DNA of 21,106 nt from CAZUXE01 sp964624585 (GCA_964624585.1 CAZUXE010000028.1:1-21106); one strand, 5' to 3'; counted from the stretch's first letter, positions 13,102 through 20,640 are shown. The notes: generated from the sequence alone by a model not told the origin. Numbers and translations: made by a program.

Positions 13102-14215
13102 TGGCAAGCAACTATGATGTAGTTAAAGCTTTTGTTGACTACGACTTTTCAGACGGTCGCAACTTGAGAAGGTGTGGTCCTAAAAAGACCCCAAGGGGGG
13201 CGTTGTCATGGGACGTTGAATCTCGTTCACCCGATAGCAATGACCGGTTGGCTGCCTCCCTTTATAGTTACAGCACAAGGATTGCCGTAAAATTTCAAGG
13301 TCGAGAAGGTAAGTTAGATTACTATCTATCAAATTCGGATTGGTACTCAATTACAACATCGAGCCATCAATCTACAGCCAATAGCGCAATACGACAAGCA
13401 GTTGGAGAATTTCCCAACTTTTCATTCTCGGCATTGAANNNNNNNNNNNNNNNNNNNNNNNNNNNNNNNNNNNNNNNNNNNNNNNNNNNNNNNNNNNNNN
13501 NNNNNNNNNNNNNNNNNNNNNNNNNNNNNNNNNNNNNNGCGCAATACGACAAGCAGTTGGAGAATTTCCCAACTTTTCATTCTCGGCATTGAAAGGGGGG
13601 TTATCCCCTTTTGATCTTCGCATCTTGGCTTTTACAAGATATGGCAGACTGTTTGAAAACGATCTAAGCGTTCCTTCTCGCGTGCTTGGAGTTCAACCTG
13701 GAATATTGTTTAGAAAACGTAAGCGACACCTACCGCTAGATAACGTTAAAGCCACCCTTGGCATCCGTAAATATGGAGGGCGGTATACCCCATTGATAAT
13801 ACTAGGAAAGGAAACGCATTGGTTACCTTTTTGGGTATCAGACATAGATGCCGCATGGGAAGCGTTATGTCCATCTGAATGGGTTGAAGATTTGGACAAC
13901 CTTATTCGCTATGGGGATTTCTGGGTGAAAAAGGCTACTGATTCTCAACTAGCAAATATTAAGAAAATGTCAAATGAGAGGATTAAAAAGTGGTATTCTA
14001 TAGCTGAAGACAATCACCACGGCTGGCCATTAAGACATACCGGCGGGAAAGTAGTCGCGGCAAGAGCAATTCGGCAAGATGTACGTACTTTTTTTGTAAA
14101 AGGCAGCCTCAGGGATTACGCTAAAGGCAACTTATCGTTGCCAGAATGGCATGTAATTAAACCATCTCGACAGTATGATCCACCATGGTGGAAAGCATTT
14201 TTGCGCCCAATGTGA
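13101..14215 (+). CDS. 319-residue protein, interrupted by a false gap
   Basis: GTG 13101 has an AAGGAG site eight bases before it. The frame runs to 13438, meets 100 N, and the 55 bases before the gap (13384-13438) are repeated exactly after it (13539-13593). Removing gap and duplicate (155 bases) joins the upstream frame (FSFSAL) to the downstream one (KGGLSPFDLR) without a shift: 319 residues to TGA 14215. The N-terminal region has LYSYSTRIAVKF and WYSITTSSHQS, similar to a short module I recall from phage proteins of unknown function. The C-terminal 200 residues are basic and unrecognised. An apparent start at TTG 13589 is an artefact of the gap. Confidence 0.75.
13439..13538. other. Run of 100 N between duplicated 55-bp flanks
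   Basis: Exactly 100 N with an identical 55-bp sequence on both sides. 55 is a usual assembler k-mer length, so two contig ends that overlap by one k-mer were probably scaffolded instead of merged. Confidence 0.9.
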
Positions 14216-14267
14216 TAGTCCATGCTGAAATGGCGAAAAAACGGTGACTTGAAAACTAAGGAGTAAC

Positions 14268-14609
14268 ATGACTTTCGAAGAGTATCATGAGAGAGCAGAA
14301 CAAACAGCCAATTACCCCGAAAAGTTCTCTGGCAGTATGATAGCGCTAGCTTACGTAGCTCTTGGGTTAACTGGTGAAGCTGGTGAATTCTCTAATAAAA
14401 TTAAAAAGATTATTCGCGACAACAATATGCAGATAACCGAAGACTTAAAAAAATCTTTAATTGGAGAGCTAGGAGATTGTTTATGGTATCTGTCCGCTGC
14501 TGCTAAAGAATTAGACGTTTCTCTTGAAGATGTAGCGGTTGCGAACCTAGAAAAACTGGAAAGCCGTAAGCGCAGAAATAAATTAGGAGGATCAGGTGAC
14601 AACAGGTAA
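14268..14609 (+). CDS. MazG-like nucleotide pyrophosphohydrolase
   Basis: A 113-residue all-alpha protein with AAGGAG before ATG 14268. It has the metal-binding motifs of the MazG/iMazG family: LTGEAGEF (E37, E40) and, 27 residues later, GELGDCLWYLS (E67, D70). Single-domain phage members hydrolyse nucleoside triphosphates, or modified or alarmone nucleotides, to monophosphate and pyrophosphate using Mg2+. Length fits the single-domain type, shorter than cellular MazG. Location upstream of thyX fits control of the nucleotide pool. Its last 14 bp overlap the next gene, which uses the AGGAGG within this gene's end. Confidence 0.88.
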   Translation: MTFEEYHERAEQTANYPEKFSGSMIALAYVALGLTGEAGEFSNKIKKIIRDNNMQITEDLKKSLIGELGDCLWYLSAAAKELDVSLEDVAVANLEKLESRKRRNKLGGSGDNR

Positions 14610-14991
14610 ACATGAAAACAGAGCCGGTGTCGTTTTCGAGATAAAATGTTGTCAACACGAACCTGCTGCAACAGTAGTTATGATAAGACAAGACAAAGAA
14701 AACTTGCCTGCCGAGAAGTATGAAGGAGTATGCCCTAAGTGCGGGTCTTTGTTTGAAATGTCATTTCCGAAGATTTCTCCTTATGTTGAGGGTGATACTG
14801 AAAGGACTTTACCTCCTAATGGAGTACAGTCTTGCTCAGAATGCGGCAAGCCAACCTATCCTGGGTCAGGGCGTTTCGTCAACAGGGTTCCTGACTTTAA
14901 CGACGCAAAGACAAAAGAGAATATGGGGAGACCATTCCCTCATGGCAATTTTATTTGCGCTGAATGTGACGACAAGAGCTCTTGCCATTAA
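14596..14991 (+). CDS. Zinc-ribbon protein
   Basis: A 131-residue product starting at GTG 14596 after AGGAGG. Cysteine pairs lie at C46/C49 (VCPKCGSLFE), C80/C83 (SCSECGKPTYPGSG) and C121/C124 (FICAECDD). C80/C83 with C121/C124 could make one zinc ribbon; C46/C49 may pair with the C18-C19-H21 group near the N-terminus. It is probably a structural zinc protein that binds nucleic acid or protein, located in the cytoplasm. Partner and role are unknown. A hairpin follows the stop. Confidence 0.7.
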   Translation: MTTGKHENRAGVVFEIKCCQHEPAATVVMIRQDKENLPAEKYEGVCPKCGSLFEMSFPKISPYVEGDTERTLPPNGVQSCSECGKPTYPGSGRFVNRVPDFNDAKTKENMGRPFPHGNFICAECDDKSSCH

Positions 14992-15000
14992 ATATATAAA

Positions 15001-15029
15001 AGGGTGCCCTTACTTAGGTTGGGCACCCT
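15001..15029 (+). other. Hairpin between the zinc-ribbon gene and 15046
   Basis: AGGGTGCCC (15001-15009), 11-nt loop, GGGCACCCT (15021-15029), perfect 9-bp stem, ending just before the CGGAG ribosome binding site of the 15046 gene. No U-run. It may attenuate or insulate rather than terminate. Confidence 0.65.
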
Positions 15030-15045
15030 GCTTACGGAGTAGATA

Positions 15046-15354
15046 ATGAGCCAACGTAACGAAGGGCTTTCCTTACCACCGGGTTATACCTGGCGGTTAT
15101 TCTCTCGAAAAAACAAAGGTGTTTTTTTAGCAAAACAAGGCCGTTATAAACTTTGTTGCAAAATTGTTTCTACTGACTCAAGAGGCAGGTACAGGTTTAG
15201 CTCTGAAAAGGATGCCGAGCAATTTCTCGACAATGTTGCATTTAACGCTTGCTGGTCGACTTTCCAGCGCAAACGCTGTGTTGTTGAAAAACTGCATAGC
15301 AAGCGTAATACTAAAATAGGCTGTTTTGCGATTCGATTAACTTTCGAAAATTAA
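15046..15354 (+). CDS. Small basic protein, paralogue of the 18590 gene
   Basis: A 102-residue product, CGGAG before ATG 15046. It shares an order of motifs with the 18590 protein: LPPGYTWRLF, then KGVFLAKQG, a strand with YRFSSEKDAEQFLDN, a Cys-containing segment (RCVVEKL) and a final AIRL. This is a beta-strand triplet followed by a helix. The fold could resemble small DNA-binding domains of the AP2/integrase-arm kind, which is speculation. Function is unknown. Confidence 0.65.
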   Translation: MSQRNEGLSLPPGYTWRLFSRKNKGVFLAKQGRYKLCCKIVSTDSRGRYRFSSEKDAEQFLDNVAFNACWSTFQRKRCVVEKLHSKRNTKIGCFAIRLTFEN

Positions 15355-15374
15355 ATCAGATAAAGGAGACGTCA

Positions 15375-15773
15375 ATGACAATGGCAACTTTATTGAAAAA
15401 TCTTGAAAAAGTAAAAACATGCATCCTATCTTTTTCAAAAAAAAGAGACGAGATACATCTAAATCAATTAAGGGAAGCAGCTAAACATATTTACGCAGAC
15501 ATAGAATCCAGCAATCTTCCTGAACAGATAGGGATTCTGGTTAATATAGCGCTTACTCTGACCAAGTTGCAAGAATTAGATGACAGCAAGCTAGACAGCT
15601 TAGTTGAAGTTATAGATAAAACAATATACTCGACAATGGAATTTTCGGTTGAGGAAGCTACAGACATACTGTCTGATGGAGGCTGGGATATGGGAGAGAT
15701 AGGGTTACGTGCATTAGTCGCAATATACACAACAAGAGGAGGTAAAAATGAAGACGGTGAAGCCAAGCGTTAA
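15375..15773 (+). CDS. Unknown 132-residue helical protein
   Basis: AAAGGAG precedes ATG 15375; a second in-frame ATG at 15381 is also possible. The protein is helical and acidic (NLEKVKTCILSFSKKRDEIH, KLDSLVEVIDKTIYSTMEF), ending with a glycine-containing segment (DGGWDMGEIGLRALVAIYTT). No motif is recognised. Its last 26 bp overlap thyX and contain that gene's AGGAGG site, so expression of the two is probably coupled. Confidence 0.65.
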   Translation: MTMATLLKNLEKVKTCILSFSKKRDEIHLNQLREAAKHIYADIESSNLPEQIGILVNIALTLTKLQELDDSKLDSLVEVIDKTIYSTMEFSVEEATDILSDGGWDMGEIGLRALVAIYTTRGGKNEDGEAKR

Positions 15774-16608
15774 AAACATTTACGCAACCCCTGATGCTAT
15801 GAGAGCAATCGAACGCGCCGGGAGGGTTTGTTATAGGTCTGATGGTAAAACAACAAGACATTCGGCGGCTCCTTTTGTAAAACGATTAATAGAAAACGGT
15901 CATGAATCAATACTAGAACACGCCACGGCAAGCTTTAGGGTTGTTACAGACAGGGGTGTATCTCATGAAATCGTGCGACACAGGCTGAGTTCTTTTGCTC
16001 AAGAATCGACAAGGTTCTGTAACTATACGAAGAAAAAGTTTGGTGGAAATATACTGTTCATTAAGCCAGCAGGGTTGACTCCGCAGCAGGAAGATGATTG
16101 GTTGGCGTTCTGTGAACGTTCGGAGCGTTTATACTTTAATTGGATTTCCCAAGGCGCAAGTCCGCAGCAAGCAAGGCATATTTTGCCGATAAGCTTAAAG
16201 ACAGAACTGGTTTGGACTGCAAATTTCAGAGAATGGCGCACGATATTGAAACAACGATTGTCCACTGCGGCGCATCCTCATATGCAATTTGTTGCTGGTA
16301 AGATATATGACTGGTTTTTGAAAAAGTACCCTATAATGGTTTTCGACATTGTTAATCTTGACGCATACTACGGTAAAGAAAAAATGCTGCTTTTGTCAAA
16401 AAATCATAAAACTTCAAAAAAAGAGCTATGGCAGTTAGCTTTCGCAAAGGAAGAAGAAGTGCGGATTAATGTAGCTAAAAATAAGACTACTCCGACTACG
16501 TTGCTGCATGTCTTAGCAAAAGATTTGATGGAAAAAGTACAAAAGGCAGCACTTTGCGCTATTGGAAAACGACGAAAGAAGGTAGAGCAGAATGAAGACT
16601 TTGGTTAA
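15748..16608 (+). CDS. thyX: Flavin-dependent thymidylate synthase with repeat tail
   Basis: A 286-residue protein, AGGAGG before ATG 15748. It makes dTMP from dUMP using FAD, NADPH and methylene-tetrahydrofolate. The ThyX signature RHRxxSxxxxSxR is complete (RHRLSSFAQESTR, 77-89). NGHESILEH (50-58) and ARHILPISLKTELVWTANF with REW and R170 further match the dUMP/FAD site. The core ends near residue 212. Residues about 214-275 add leucine-rich-variant-type repeats (LLSKNHKTSKKELWQLAF, EEVRINVAKNKTTPTTLLHV, LAKDLMEKVQKAAL), not part of usual ThyX proteins (about 210-250 residues). The tail may bind a partner. A small ORF overlaps the 3' end. Confidence 0.95.
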   Translation: MKTVKPSVKNIYATPDAMRAIERAGRVCYRSDGKTTRHSAAPFVKRLIENGHESILEHATASFRVVTDRGVSHEIVRHRLSSFAQESTRFCNYTKKKFGGNILFIKPAGLTPQQEDDWLAFCERSERLYFNWISQGASPQQARHILPISLKTELVWTANFREWRTILKQRLSTAAHPHMQFVAGKIYDWFLKKYPIMVFDIVNLDAYYGKEKMLLLSKNHKTSKKELWQLAFAKEEEVRINVAKNKTTPTTLLHVLAKDLMEKVQKAALCAIGKRRKKVEQNEDFG

Positions 16609-16687
16609 AAATGTTCTGAGGAGAGCTGCTGTGGGAGTCTTAATAGCAACAGCACTATTGCTATTCTGTTTATGCCTCAAACAATAA
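16592..16687 (+). CDS. 31-residue single-helix membrane peptide
   Basis: ATG 16592 inside the end of thyX, with AAGG nine bases upstream. The product MKTLVKNVLRRAAVGV continues with LIATALLLFCLCLKQ: a basic N-terminus and one membrane helix with two Cys. The frame is short, but it fills the interval between thyX and the 16707 gene exactly. It could also be a signal-like fragment. Moderate support only. Confidence 0.45.
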   Translation: MKTLVKNVLRRAAVGVLIATALLLFCLCLKQ

Positions 16688-16706
16688 TCAAAGAAAGGTT
16701 GTTTAA

Positions 16707-17240
16707 GTGAAGCTCAAGATAGGTGATGTAGAAAGAGCGATGGCTAAAGCGATAGCTGATTTCCTCCAGAGACTAGATATTGACCACAAAAAAAGGATGC
16801 CGTACTTTTTAACGCAAAACAGAAGGGGTATCGAAGAGTTTTTATCGCAATACAAGTACAGGCTGTTGTGCTGCAACTCTAGGAATCCTTTGACCTTAAC
16901 CGCACGCGACATTAAAATTCTGACGACGTTGAACATGACTGAGCGACGACGTAAACGTTTAGAGTTTATGGCTTTTCTTTATTATGTAAGATCGGAGCTA
17001 GCTGATTTCATACTGTTTAGGAAAAAAGCTATGGCTAGTATTGTTAAATTTGTCTTCAGAAGAATGACTGATTGCTGCTCCGTGTCGAGATACAACTTAC
17101 GCCTTTCAACCCCCAAGAAACGCAGGGGGGAAGGAGGTGTTGGTGTCCACGTGGTATTTGGCCTTAAAAATGGCAATCCACGATGTGTTCTTATTCCTTA
17201 TCGCGATGAGCAGGTGCAATTCTTAACGTTTGCAGAATAA
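16707..17240 (+). CDS. Unknown basic 177-residue protein
   Basis: GTG 16707 with AAAGG eight bases upstream. The product starts MKLKIGDVERAMAKAIADFL and is rich in Arg and Lys and in aromatic residues (RRKRLEFMAFLYYVRSELAD). The C-terminal part is beta-like (VGVHVVFGLKNGNPRCVLIP). The basic character would suit nucleic-acid binding, but no motif is recognised. There is no membrane helix. Followed by a short ORF and hairpin. Confidence 0.65.
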   Translation: MKLKIGDVERAMAKAIADFLQRLDIDHKKRMPYFLTQNRRGIEEFLSQYKYRLLCCNSRNPLTLTARDIKILTTLNMTERRRKRLEFMAFLYYVRSELADFILFRKKAMASIVKFVFRRMTDCCSVSRYNLRLSTPKKRRGEGGVGVHVVFGLKNGNPRCVLIPYRDEQVQFLTFAE

Positions 17241-17257
17241 CTAAACGAGGAGATAAA

Positions 17258-17305
17258 ATGATCGTCGGCGAAATCCCTAGAGAATACTCCTCTATGTCGA
17301 GGTGA
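17258..17305 (+). CDS. 15-codon ORF with strong ribosome binding site
   Basis: GAGGAG seven bases before ATG 17258; the frame reads MIVGEIPREYSSMSR and stops at TGA 17303-17305. The hairpin at 17316 follows. It may be a leader peptide or a decayed gene start. The ribosome binding site is as good as those of real genes here, which is the only support. Confidence 0.3.
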   Translation: MIVGEIPREYSSMSR

Positions 17306-17315
17306 AAAATAGATA

Positions 17316-17344
17316 GTGGCGGGGCTACTTGGTGGCCCCGCTGC
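17316..17344 (+). other. Hairpin resembling the one at 4015
   Basis: GCGGGGCTAC (17319-17328), loop TTG, GTGGCCCCGC (17332-17341), ten pairs with one U-G; three weaker pairs extend it to 17316-17344. The core GGGCTAC-TKG-GTRGCCC is shared with 4015-4039. No U-run. Confidence 0.7.
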
Positions 17345-17362
17345 GACCAACAGGAGGTTAGC

Positions 17363-17662
17363 TTGTTAAAGCAAAAAGTTAGAACGGTACGAATAGTTGA
17401 AAATAATGCAGGTAGATTTTTCTACCCAGTAGCCATTAACGGCGAAATGATTTTCAAGAGAGAAGAAGATGCGAAAGCGGAACTTAAAAAGTTGTTGCAA
17501 TTATTGCAAACGTTAGGGCTTGAGGGGAAAGTTAGCATAGCGCCAGTTTTCCTCCCTTTCTACATAAGCGGGTGGTATTTAGTTTATGACCCAAAATCCG
17601 ACACAGATCAAATTTTGCAAACATTAGGTGAGCTGTTAAATTTTGGAAACTGTGATGAATAG
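17363..17662 (+). CDS. Small protein, paralogue of the 3340 gene
   Basis: A 99-residue product starting at TTG 17363, chosen for the AGGAGG five bases before it. The pattern is strands (RTVRIVENNAGRFFYPVAIN), a helix (KREEDAKAELKKLLQLLQTL), VSIAPVFLPF and WYLVYDPKSD, matching the 3340 protein in order and in the YLVY segment. In both cases a small membrane protein gene follows, so the pair may have been duplicated together. Function is unknown. Confidence 0.7.
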   Translation: MLKQKVRTVRIVENNAGRFFYPVAINGEMIFKREEDAKAELKKLLQLLQTLGLEGKVSIAPVFLPFYISGWYLVYDPKSDTDQILQTLGELLNFGNCDE

Positions 17663-17683
17663 ATCGGGAAGCAAGGAGTTATT

Positions 17684-17965
17684 TTGGGAAAAGGTTTCTT
17701 AGGTAGGAAAATACTCTCGAAAAAAGTTAGTAATTTGTTGTTTGGGGAAATTAAAAAAAAGCGGAGATGCGCAAAACTGACAAAACTGTACAAATCAATG
17801 ATGTTGCCCAGCTTGGGTGCGGCGGCGCTTTTTGTTGTAGGGGCGATACTAACAGCCTATACAGGTAATTTCTTGTACTGGCTAATAGGATTGGTTTTAG
17901 TGTTTGCTTACCCTGCATTGATTTTGTGGATGTTGTGGACTTGCAAGGAAACGCGAGAAAAATGA
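17684..17965 (+). CDS. Small protein with two membrane helices
   Basis: A 93-residue product starting at TTG 17684 after AAGGAG. The first 38 residues are strongly basic (GRKILSKKVSNLLFGEIKKK). Membrane helices follow at about 42-60 (MLPSLGAAALFVVGAILTAY) and 64-85 (FLYWLIGLVLVFAYPALILW), ending CKETREK. Both ends are probably cytoplasmic. Comparable to the 9836 protein in size, layout and start codon, without clear sequence identity. Unknown function. Confidence 0.65.
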   Translation: MGKGFLGRKILSKKVSNLLFGEIKKKRRCAKLTKLYKSMMLPSLGAAALFVVGAILTAYTGNFLYWLIGLVLVFAYPALILWMLWTCKETREK

Positions 17966-17975
17966 GGAGAGTAAA

Positions 17976-18593
17976 ATGAATTTGAACAAAACAGACGGTA
18001 CTAAGTTTTGCAAAGCAATTTTTGAATCTGAAAAGCTGTCTAGTTTATCTCCGGCTGAGCTTAAAAAGGTAGAGAAAATAAGTCTCCTCGAGAAGGAGAT
18101 TGACATGGATGAACTCAGCTCAATTCTTGTCCAATGCGTTAATCTAAAAAAACTTACTCTTACCAATCCGCGCCACCCGAATTGGGATTTTTTAGCTAAT
18201 TTAACCTTGCTTGAATATGTCTTATTGGAGGGTGCTAAAAGTTTGAAAACTGCCATAGAATTCATGAGCAATCTTCCAAGGTTAACGACCCTTATAGTAA
18301 TTAACAGTCCGTTGATGGACGATAGCATCAAAATGTTAAAGAAATCCAATATTAAAATGCTCGGGTTGCCAGGCACTCTAGTGACGGACAGCTCAGCAGA
18401 AAGTTTAAGTAAAATTAATCTTGAAGAATTAGATTTAGCGTGGACACTAATTGGGGATGCAGGTGCCCGTAAATTATTTGGTATGGAACTTAAGGCTGTG
18501 CGTTTTGGGGCATATGTCACAGAAGGCTGCATCAAAGAATTTAAGGCAGTCAATCCAACCTGCAAAGTCTATCGAAACTGGGAGCATGTATGA
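17976..18593 (+). CDS. Leucine-rich-repeat protein
   Basis: A 205-residue protein, AGGAGAG before ATG 17976. From about residue 50 it has irregular leucine-rich repeats (LVQCVNLKKLTLTN, LPRLTTLIVINSPLMDDSIK, INLEELDLAWTLIGDAGARK). It ends FKAVNPTCKVYRNW, like the closing segment L-P-C-I of planctomycete-type repeat proteins. It is cytoplasmic by lack of a signal peptide. The repeats are more degenerate than in the 2806 gene, but both use the x-I/V-T/G-DAG signature. Probably a protein-binding solenoid. The stop overlaps the next start (ATGA). Confidence 0.8.
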   Translation: MNLNKTDGTKFCKAIFESEKLSSLSPAELKKVEKISLLEKEIDMDELSSILVQCVNLKKLTLTNPRHPNWDFLANLTLLEYVLLEGAKSLKTAIEFMSNLPRLTTLIVINSPLMDDSIKMLKKSNIKMLGLPGTLVTDSSAESLSKINLEELDLAWTLIGDAGARKLFGMELKAVRFGAYVTEGCIKEFKAVNPTCKVYRNWEHV

Positions 18594-18865
18594 GCTCCAA
18601 CAATTACCCTGACTTGCCTGCAAAATATATGTGGGCAAGTTTGAAAGGTGGAGTGTATCTGCATCGTAAAGGGATTAATATTTCAGGGAAAGGGCAAAGA
18701 GTTACCTTCCTTACGAAAGAGGCAGCGGCGAGAGAACTGAATCGAATCTGCGACGCGCAGCACTGGACACAAGCTGAAACTGCAAGATGCTCTATTGAAA
18801 GACTGGTTGGTGTCAAGGGTGTGCCAGGCAGATATTCTATTCGACTTGGGTACGATTGCGTATAA
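18590..18865 (+). CDS. Small basic protein, paralogue of the 15046 gene
   Basis: A 91-residue protein. ATG 18590 overlaps the upstream stop as ATGA, with GGGAG before it. Motif order equals the 15046 protein: LPAKYMWASL, GGVYLHRKG, a strand plus helix FLTKEAAARELNRICD, then RCSIERL and YSIRLGYD. Likely a small alpha/beta domain. Function is unknown. Confidence 0.65.
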   Translation: MSSNNYPDLPAKYMWASLKGGVYLHRKGINISGKGQRVTFLTKEAAARELNRICDAQHWTQAETARCSIERLVGVKGVPGRYSIRLGYDCV

Positions 18866-18882
18866 CAGTCCATAACTCTTAG

Positions 18883-18910
18883 TTGAAATCGTACCCTATT
18901 ACGGTATAAA
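18883..18910 (+). promoter_or_regulatory. Sigma70-like promoter, TTGAAA-N16-TATAAA
   Basis: TTGAAA (18883-18888), 16 bp, TATAAA (18905-18910) within CGGTATAAAA. Same type as 10883-10912. It lies in the 75-bp gap before the 18941 gene, which has its own AGGAG site. Confidence 0.7.
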
Positions 18911-18940
18911 ACTGTGAAACAATATTATTAGGAGTGAAAT

Positions 18941-19141
18941 ATGAACAGCAATACAAAAACCAGTCATAAACCAAGAAAGTTTTTTTGGTTAGTCGAAGAA
19001 ACGGCAGACGGAAAACCCGAAAGGATTATTAACGGGTTTACCTCGAAAGAGTTAGCGCTAAGAGCAAAGTTTTTAGCTGTCGCTCGCGCTGAGAAAGATA
19101 AAAATAGCGCAGAAAAGAGATATTCTATCTGCGTTAATTGA
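18941..19141 (+). CDS. Small basic protein of unknown function
   Basis: A 66-residue product with AGGAG before ATG 18941 and its own promoter. KFFWLVEETADGKPERIING is followed by FTSKELALRAKFLAVARAEK, and RYSICVN at the end: again strands, an S/T-K-E-x-A helix and a last strand, comparable in layout with the 15046 and 18590 proteins. No function can be assigned. Confidence 0.6.
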   Translation: MNSNTKTSHKPRKFFWLVEETADGKPERIINGFTSKELALRAKFLAVARAEKDKNSAEKRYSICVN

Positions 19142-19175
19142 CAAGTATTAAACTACCTGTTACCCCCCCCTGAAA

Positions 19176-19211
19176 GGGGCGCCTAGTTGATAGCAAATCG
19201 CTGGGCGCCCC
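19176..19211 (+). terminator. GC-rich hairpin before the 19257 repeat gene
   Basis: GGGGCGCC (19176-19183) pairs with GGCGCCCC (19204-19211) across a 20-nt loop. A run of seven T occurs only 20 bases later, within TTCTTTTTTTAC, so this is a loose fit to an intrinsic terminator after the 18941 gene. Confidence 0.5.
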
Positions 19212-19256
19212 GAAAATTATCTTTTGGCTTCTTTTTTTACGGAGGAGAATGAAAAA

Positions 19257-20630
19257 ATGATTTGCATAAAAGCATTTGAGAAAGGTTTGATTTGCAAGGG
19301 CTTCCCATACGAAGTTGGCAAAACATACATCATGTCAAGGAACAAGGTCAAGCTTTGCAGTAGAGGTTTCCATGCTGCGAACGGCACGGATCCAAGCCTT
19401 ACGTTGGAGTATTATTCACTAACAGAATCGACCGAATATTGCTTGGTAGATATTAACGTAGTATCATCAGATGACGACAAAGTTGTTGGCGACAAGATTA
19501 AGATAGTGCGCAAGTTATCTTTAGATGAGGTCATAGAACTAGATAAAACCGGCGAATGGTGTGCTTGTTTTGCAACATACGTCAAAGGCGCCGACATCAA
19601 GAAGCTTCAAGCTGCGGTTATCAAGAAAGATAAAACTGGCGAATGGTGCGCTTACTTTGCAGCATACGTCAAAGGCGCCGACATCAAGAAGCTTCAAGCT
19701 GCGGTTGTAAAACTAGATAAAACTGGCGAATGGTGCGCTTACTTTGCGGGCCACGTCAAAGCCGCCGACGTTAAAAAGCTTCAGGCTAAGGTTATAAAAC
19801 TAGATAAAACTGGCCAATGGTGTGCCAACTTTGCAATATTTGCCGAAGGTGCAGACATCAAGAAACTTCAAGCTGAGGTTATCAAGAAAGATGAAACCGG
19901 CCAATGGTGCCATTGGTTTGCAAGAGCAGTCGAAGGTGCCGACATAGAGAAACTTCAAGCTGAGGTTATCAAGAAAGACAAGATTGGCGAATGGTGCTAT
20001 CTCTTTGCAAGAGACGTCAAAGGTGCCGACATCAAAAAGCTCCAAACTGCGGTTATTGAGAAAGACAAAACTGGCGAAGAGTGTACCTACTTTGCAGAAT
20101 ACGTCGAAGGCGCTGATATCAAAAAGCTCGAAGCTGAGGTTATCAAGAAAGATAAGACTGGGAAATGGTGCCGTTGGTTTGCAAAATACATCAGGTGGGC
20201 CGACTTCGAGAAGCTCCAAGCTGAGGTTATCAAGAAGGATAAGACTGGCGAACAGTGTTATAGCTTTGCAAGAGATGTAAAAGGCGCAGCCATCAAGAAA
20301 CTCCAAGCAGAGGTTATTAAGAAAGATAAAACTGGTAGATGGTGTGCTTACTTTGCAGCATTGATTCAAGCCGCCGACATCAAAAAGCTCCAAACTGCGG
20401 TTATTAAGAAAGATAAGACTGGCAGATGGTGCCTCTACTTTGCAGATTACATCAAAGGTGCAGACATTGAAAAGCTCCAAGCTGCGGTTATTGAAAAAGA
20501 CAAAACCGGCAAATTGTGCTATAACTTTGCGAGAGACGTCGAAGGTGCAGACATCGGGAAGCTTCAAGATGCGATTGCAGGCAAAGATAAGCGCAATCAA
20601 TTGGCCAAGCGTTTGTTAAACATGCCGTGA
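19257..20630 (+). CDS. DUF7666-like head plus 12 helical 29-residue repeats
   Basis: The most complete member of the family, 457 residues. ATG 19257 is chosen over ATG 19224 because GGAGGAG (19241-19247) lies nine bases before it and because MICIKAFEKG is the shared beginning. Residues 1-95 form the head: KGFPYEVGKTY, KLCSRGFHAANG, LTLEYY, DDDKVVGDKIKI. Twelve 29-residue repeats follow with near-constant D-KTG-WC, FA and ADI-KLQ positions, then the cap AGKDKRNQLAKRLL. Each repeat carries a Trp-Cys or equivalent pair and probably forms two helices. No enzyme motif is visible; a binding or scaffold role is inferred from the solenoid architecture only. A further family gene starts 10 bp later. 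Confidence 0.88.
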   Translation: MICIKAFEKGLICKGFPYEVGKTYIMSRNKVKLCSRGFHAANGTDPSLTLEYYSLTESTEYCLVDINVVSSDDDKVVGDKIKIVRKLSLDEVIELDKTGEWCACFATYVKGADIKKLQAAVIKKDKTGEWCAYFAAYVKGADIKKLQAAVVKLDKTGEWCAYFAGHVKAADVKKLQAKVIKLDKTGQWCANFAIFAEGADIKKLQAEVIKKDETGQWCHWFARAVEGADIEKLQAEVIKKDKIGEWCYLFARDVKGADIKKLQTAVIEKDKTGEECTYFAEYVEGADIKKLEAEVIKKDKTGKWCRWFAKYIRWADFEKLQAEVIKKDKTGEQCYSFARDVKGAAIKKLQAEVIKKDKTGRWCAYFAALIQAADIKKLQTAVIKKDKTGRWCLYFADYIKGADIEKLQAAVIEKDKTGKLCYNFARDVEGADIGKLQDAIAGKDKRNQLAKRLLNMP

Positions 20631-20640
20631 AGGAAGAAAA

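Noticed and set aside
19800..20600. Long minus-strand frame of 266 codons opposite the 19257 repeat gene
   Set aside because: It is the periodic antisense shadow of the 29-residue repeats; the same shadow appears opposite the other repeat genes and it has no ribosome binding site.
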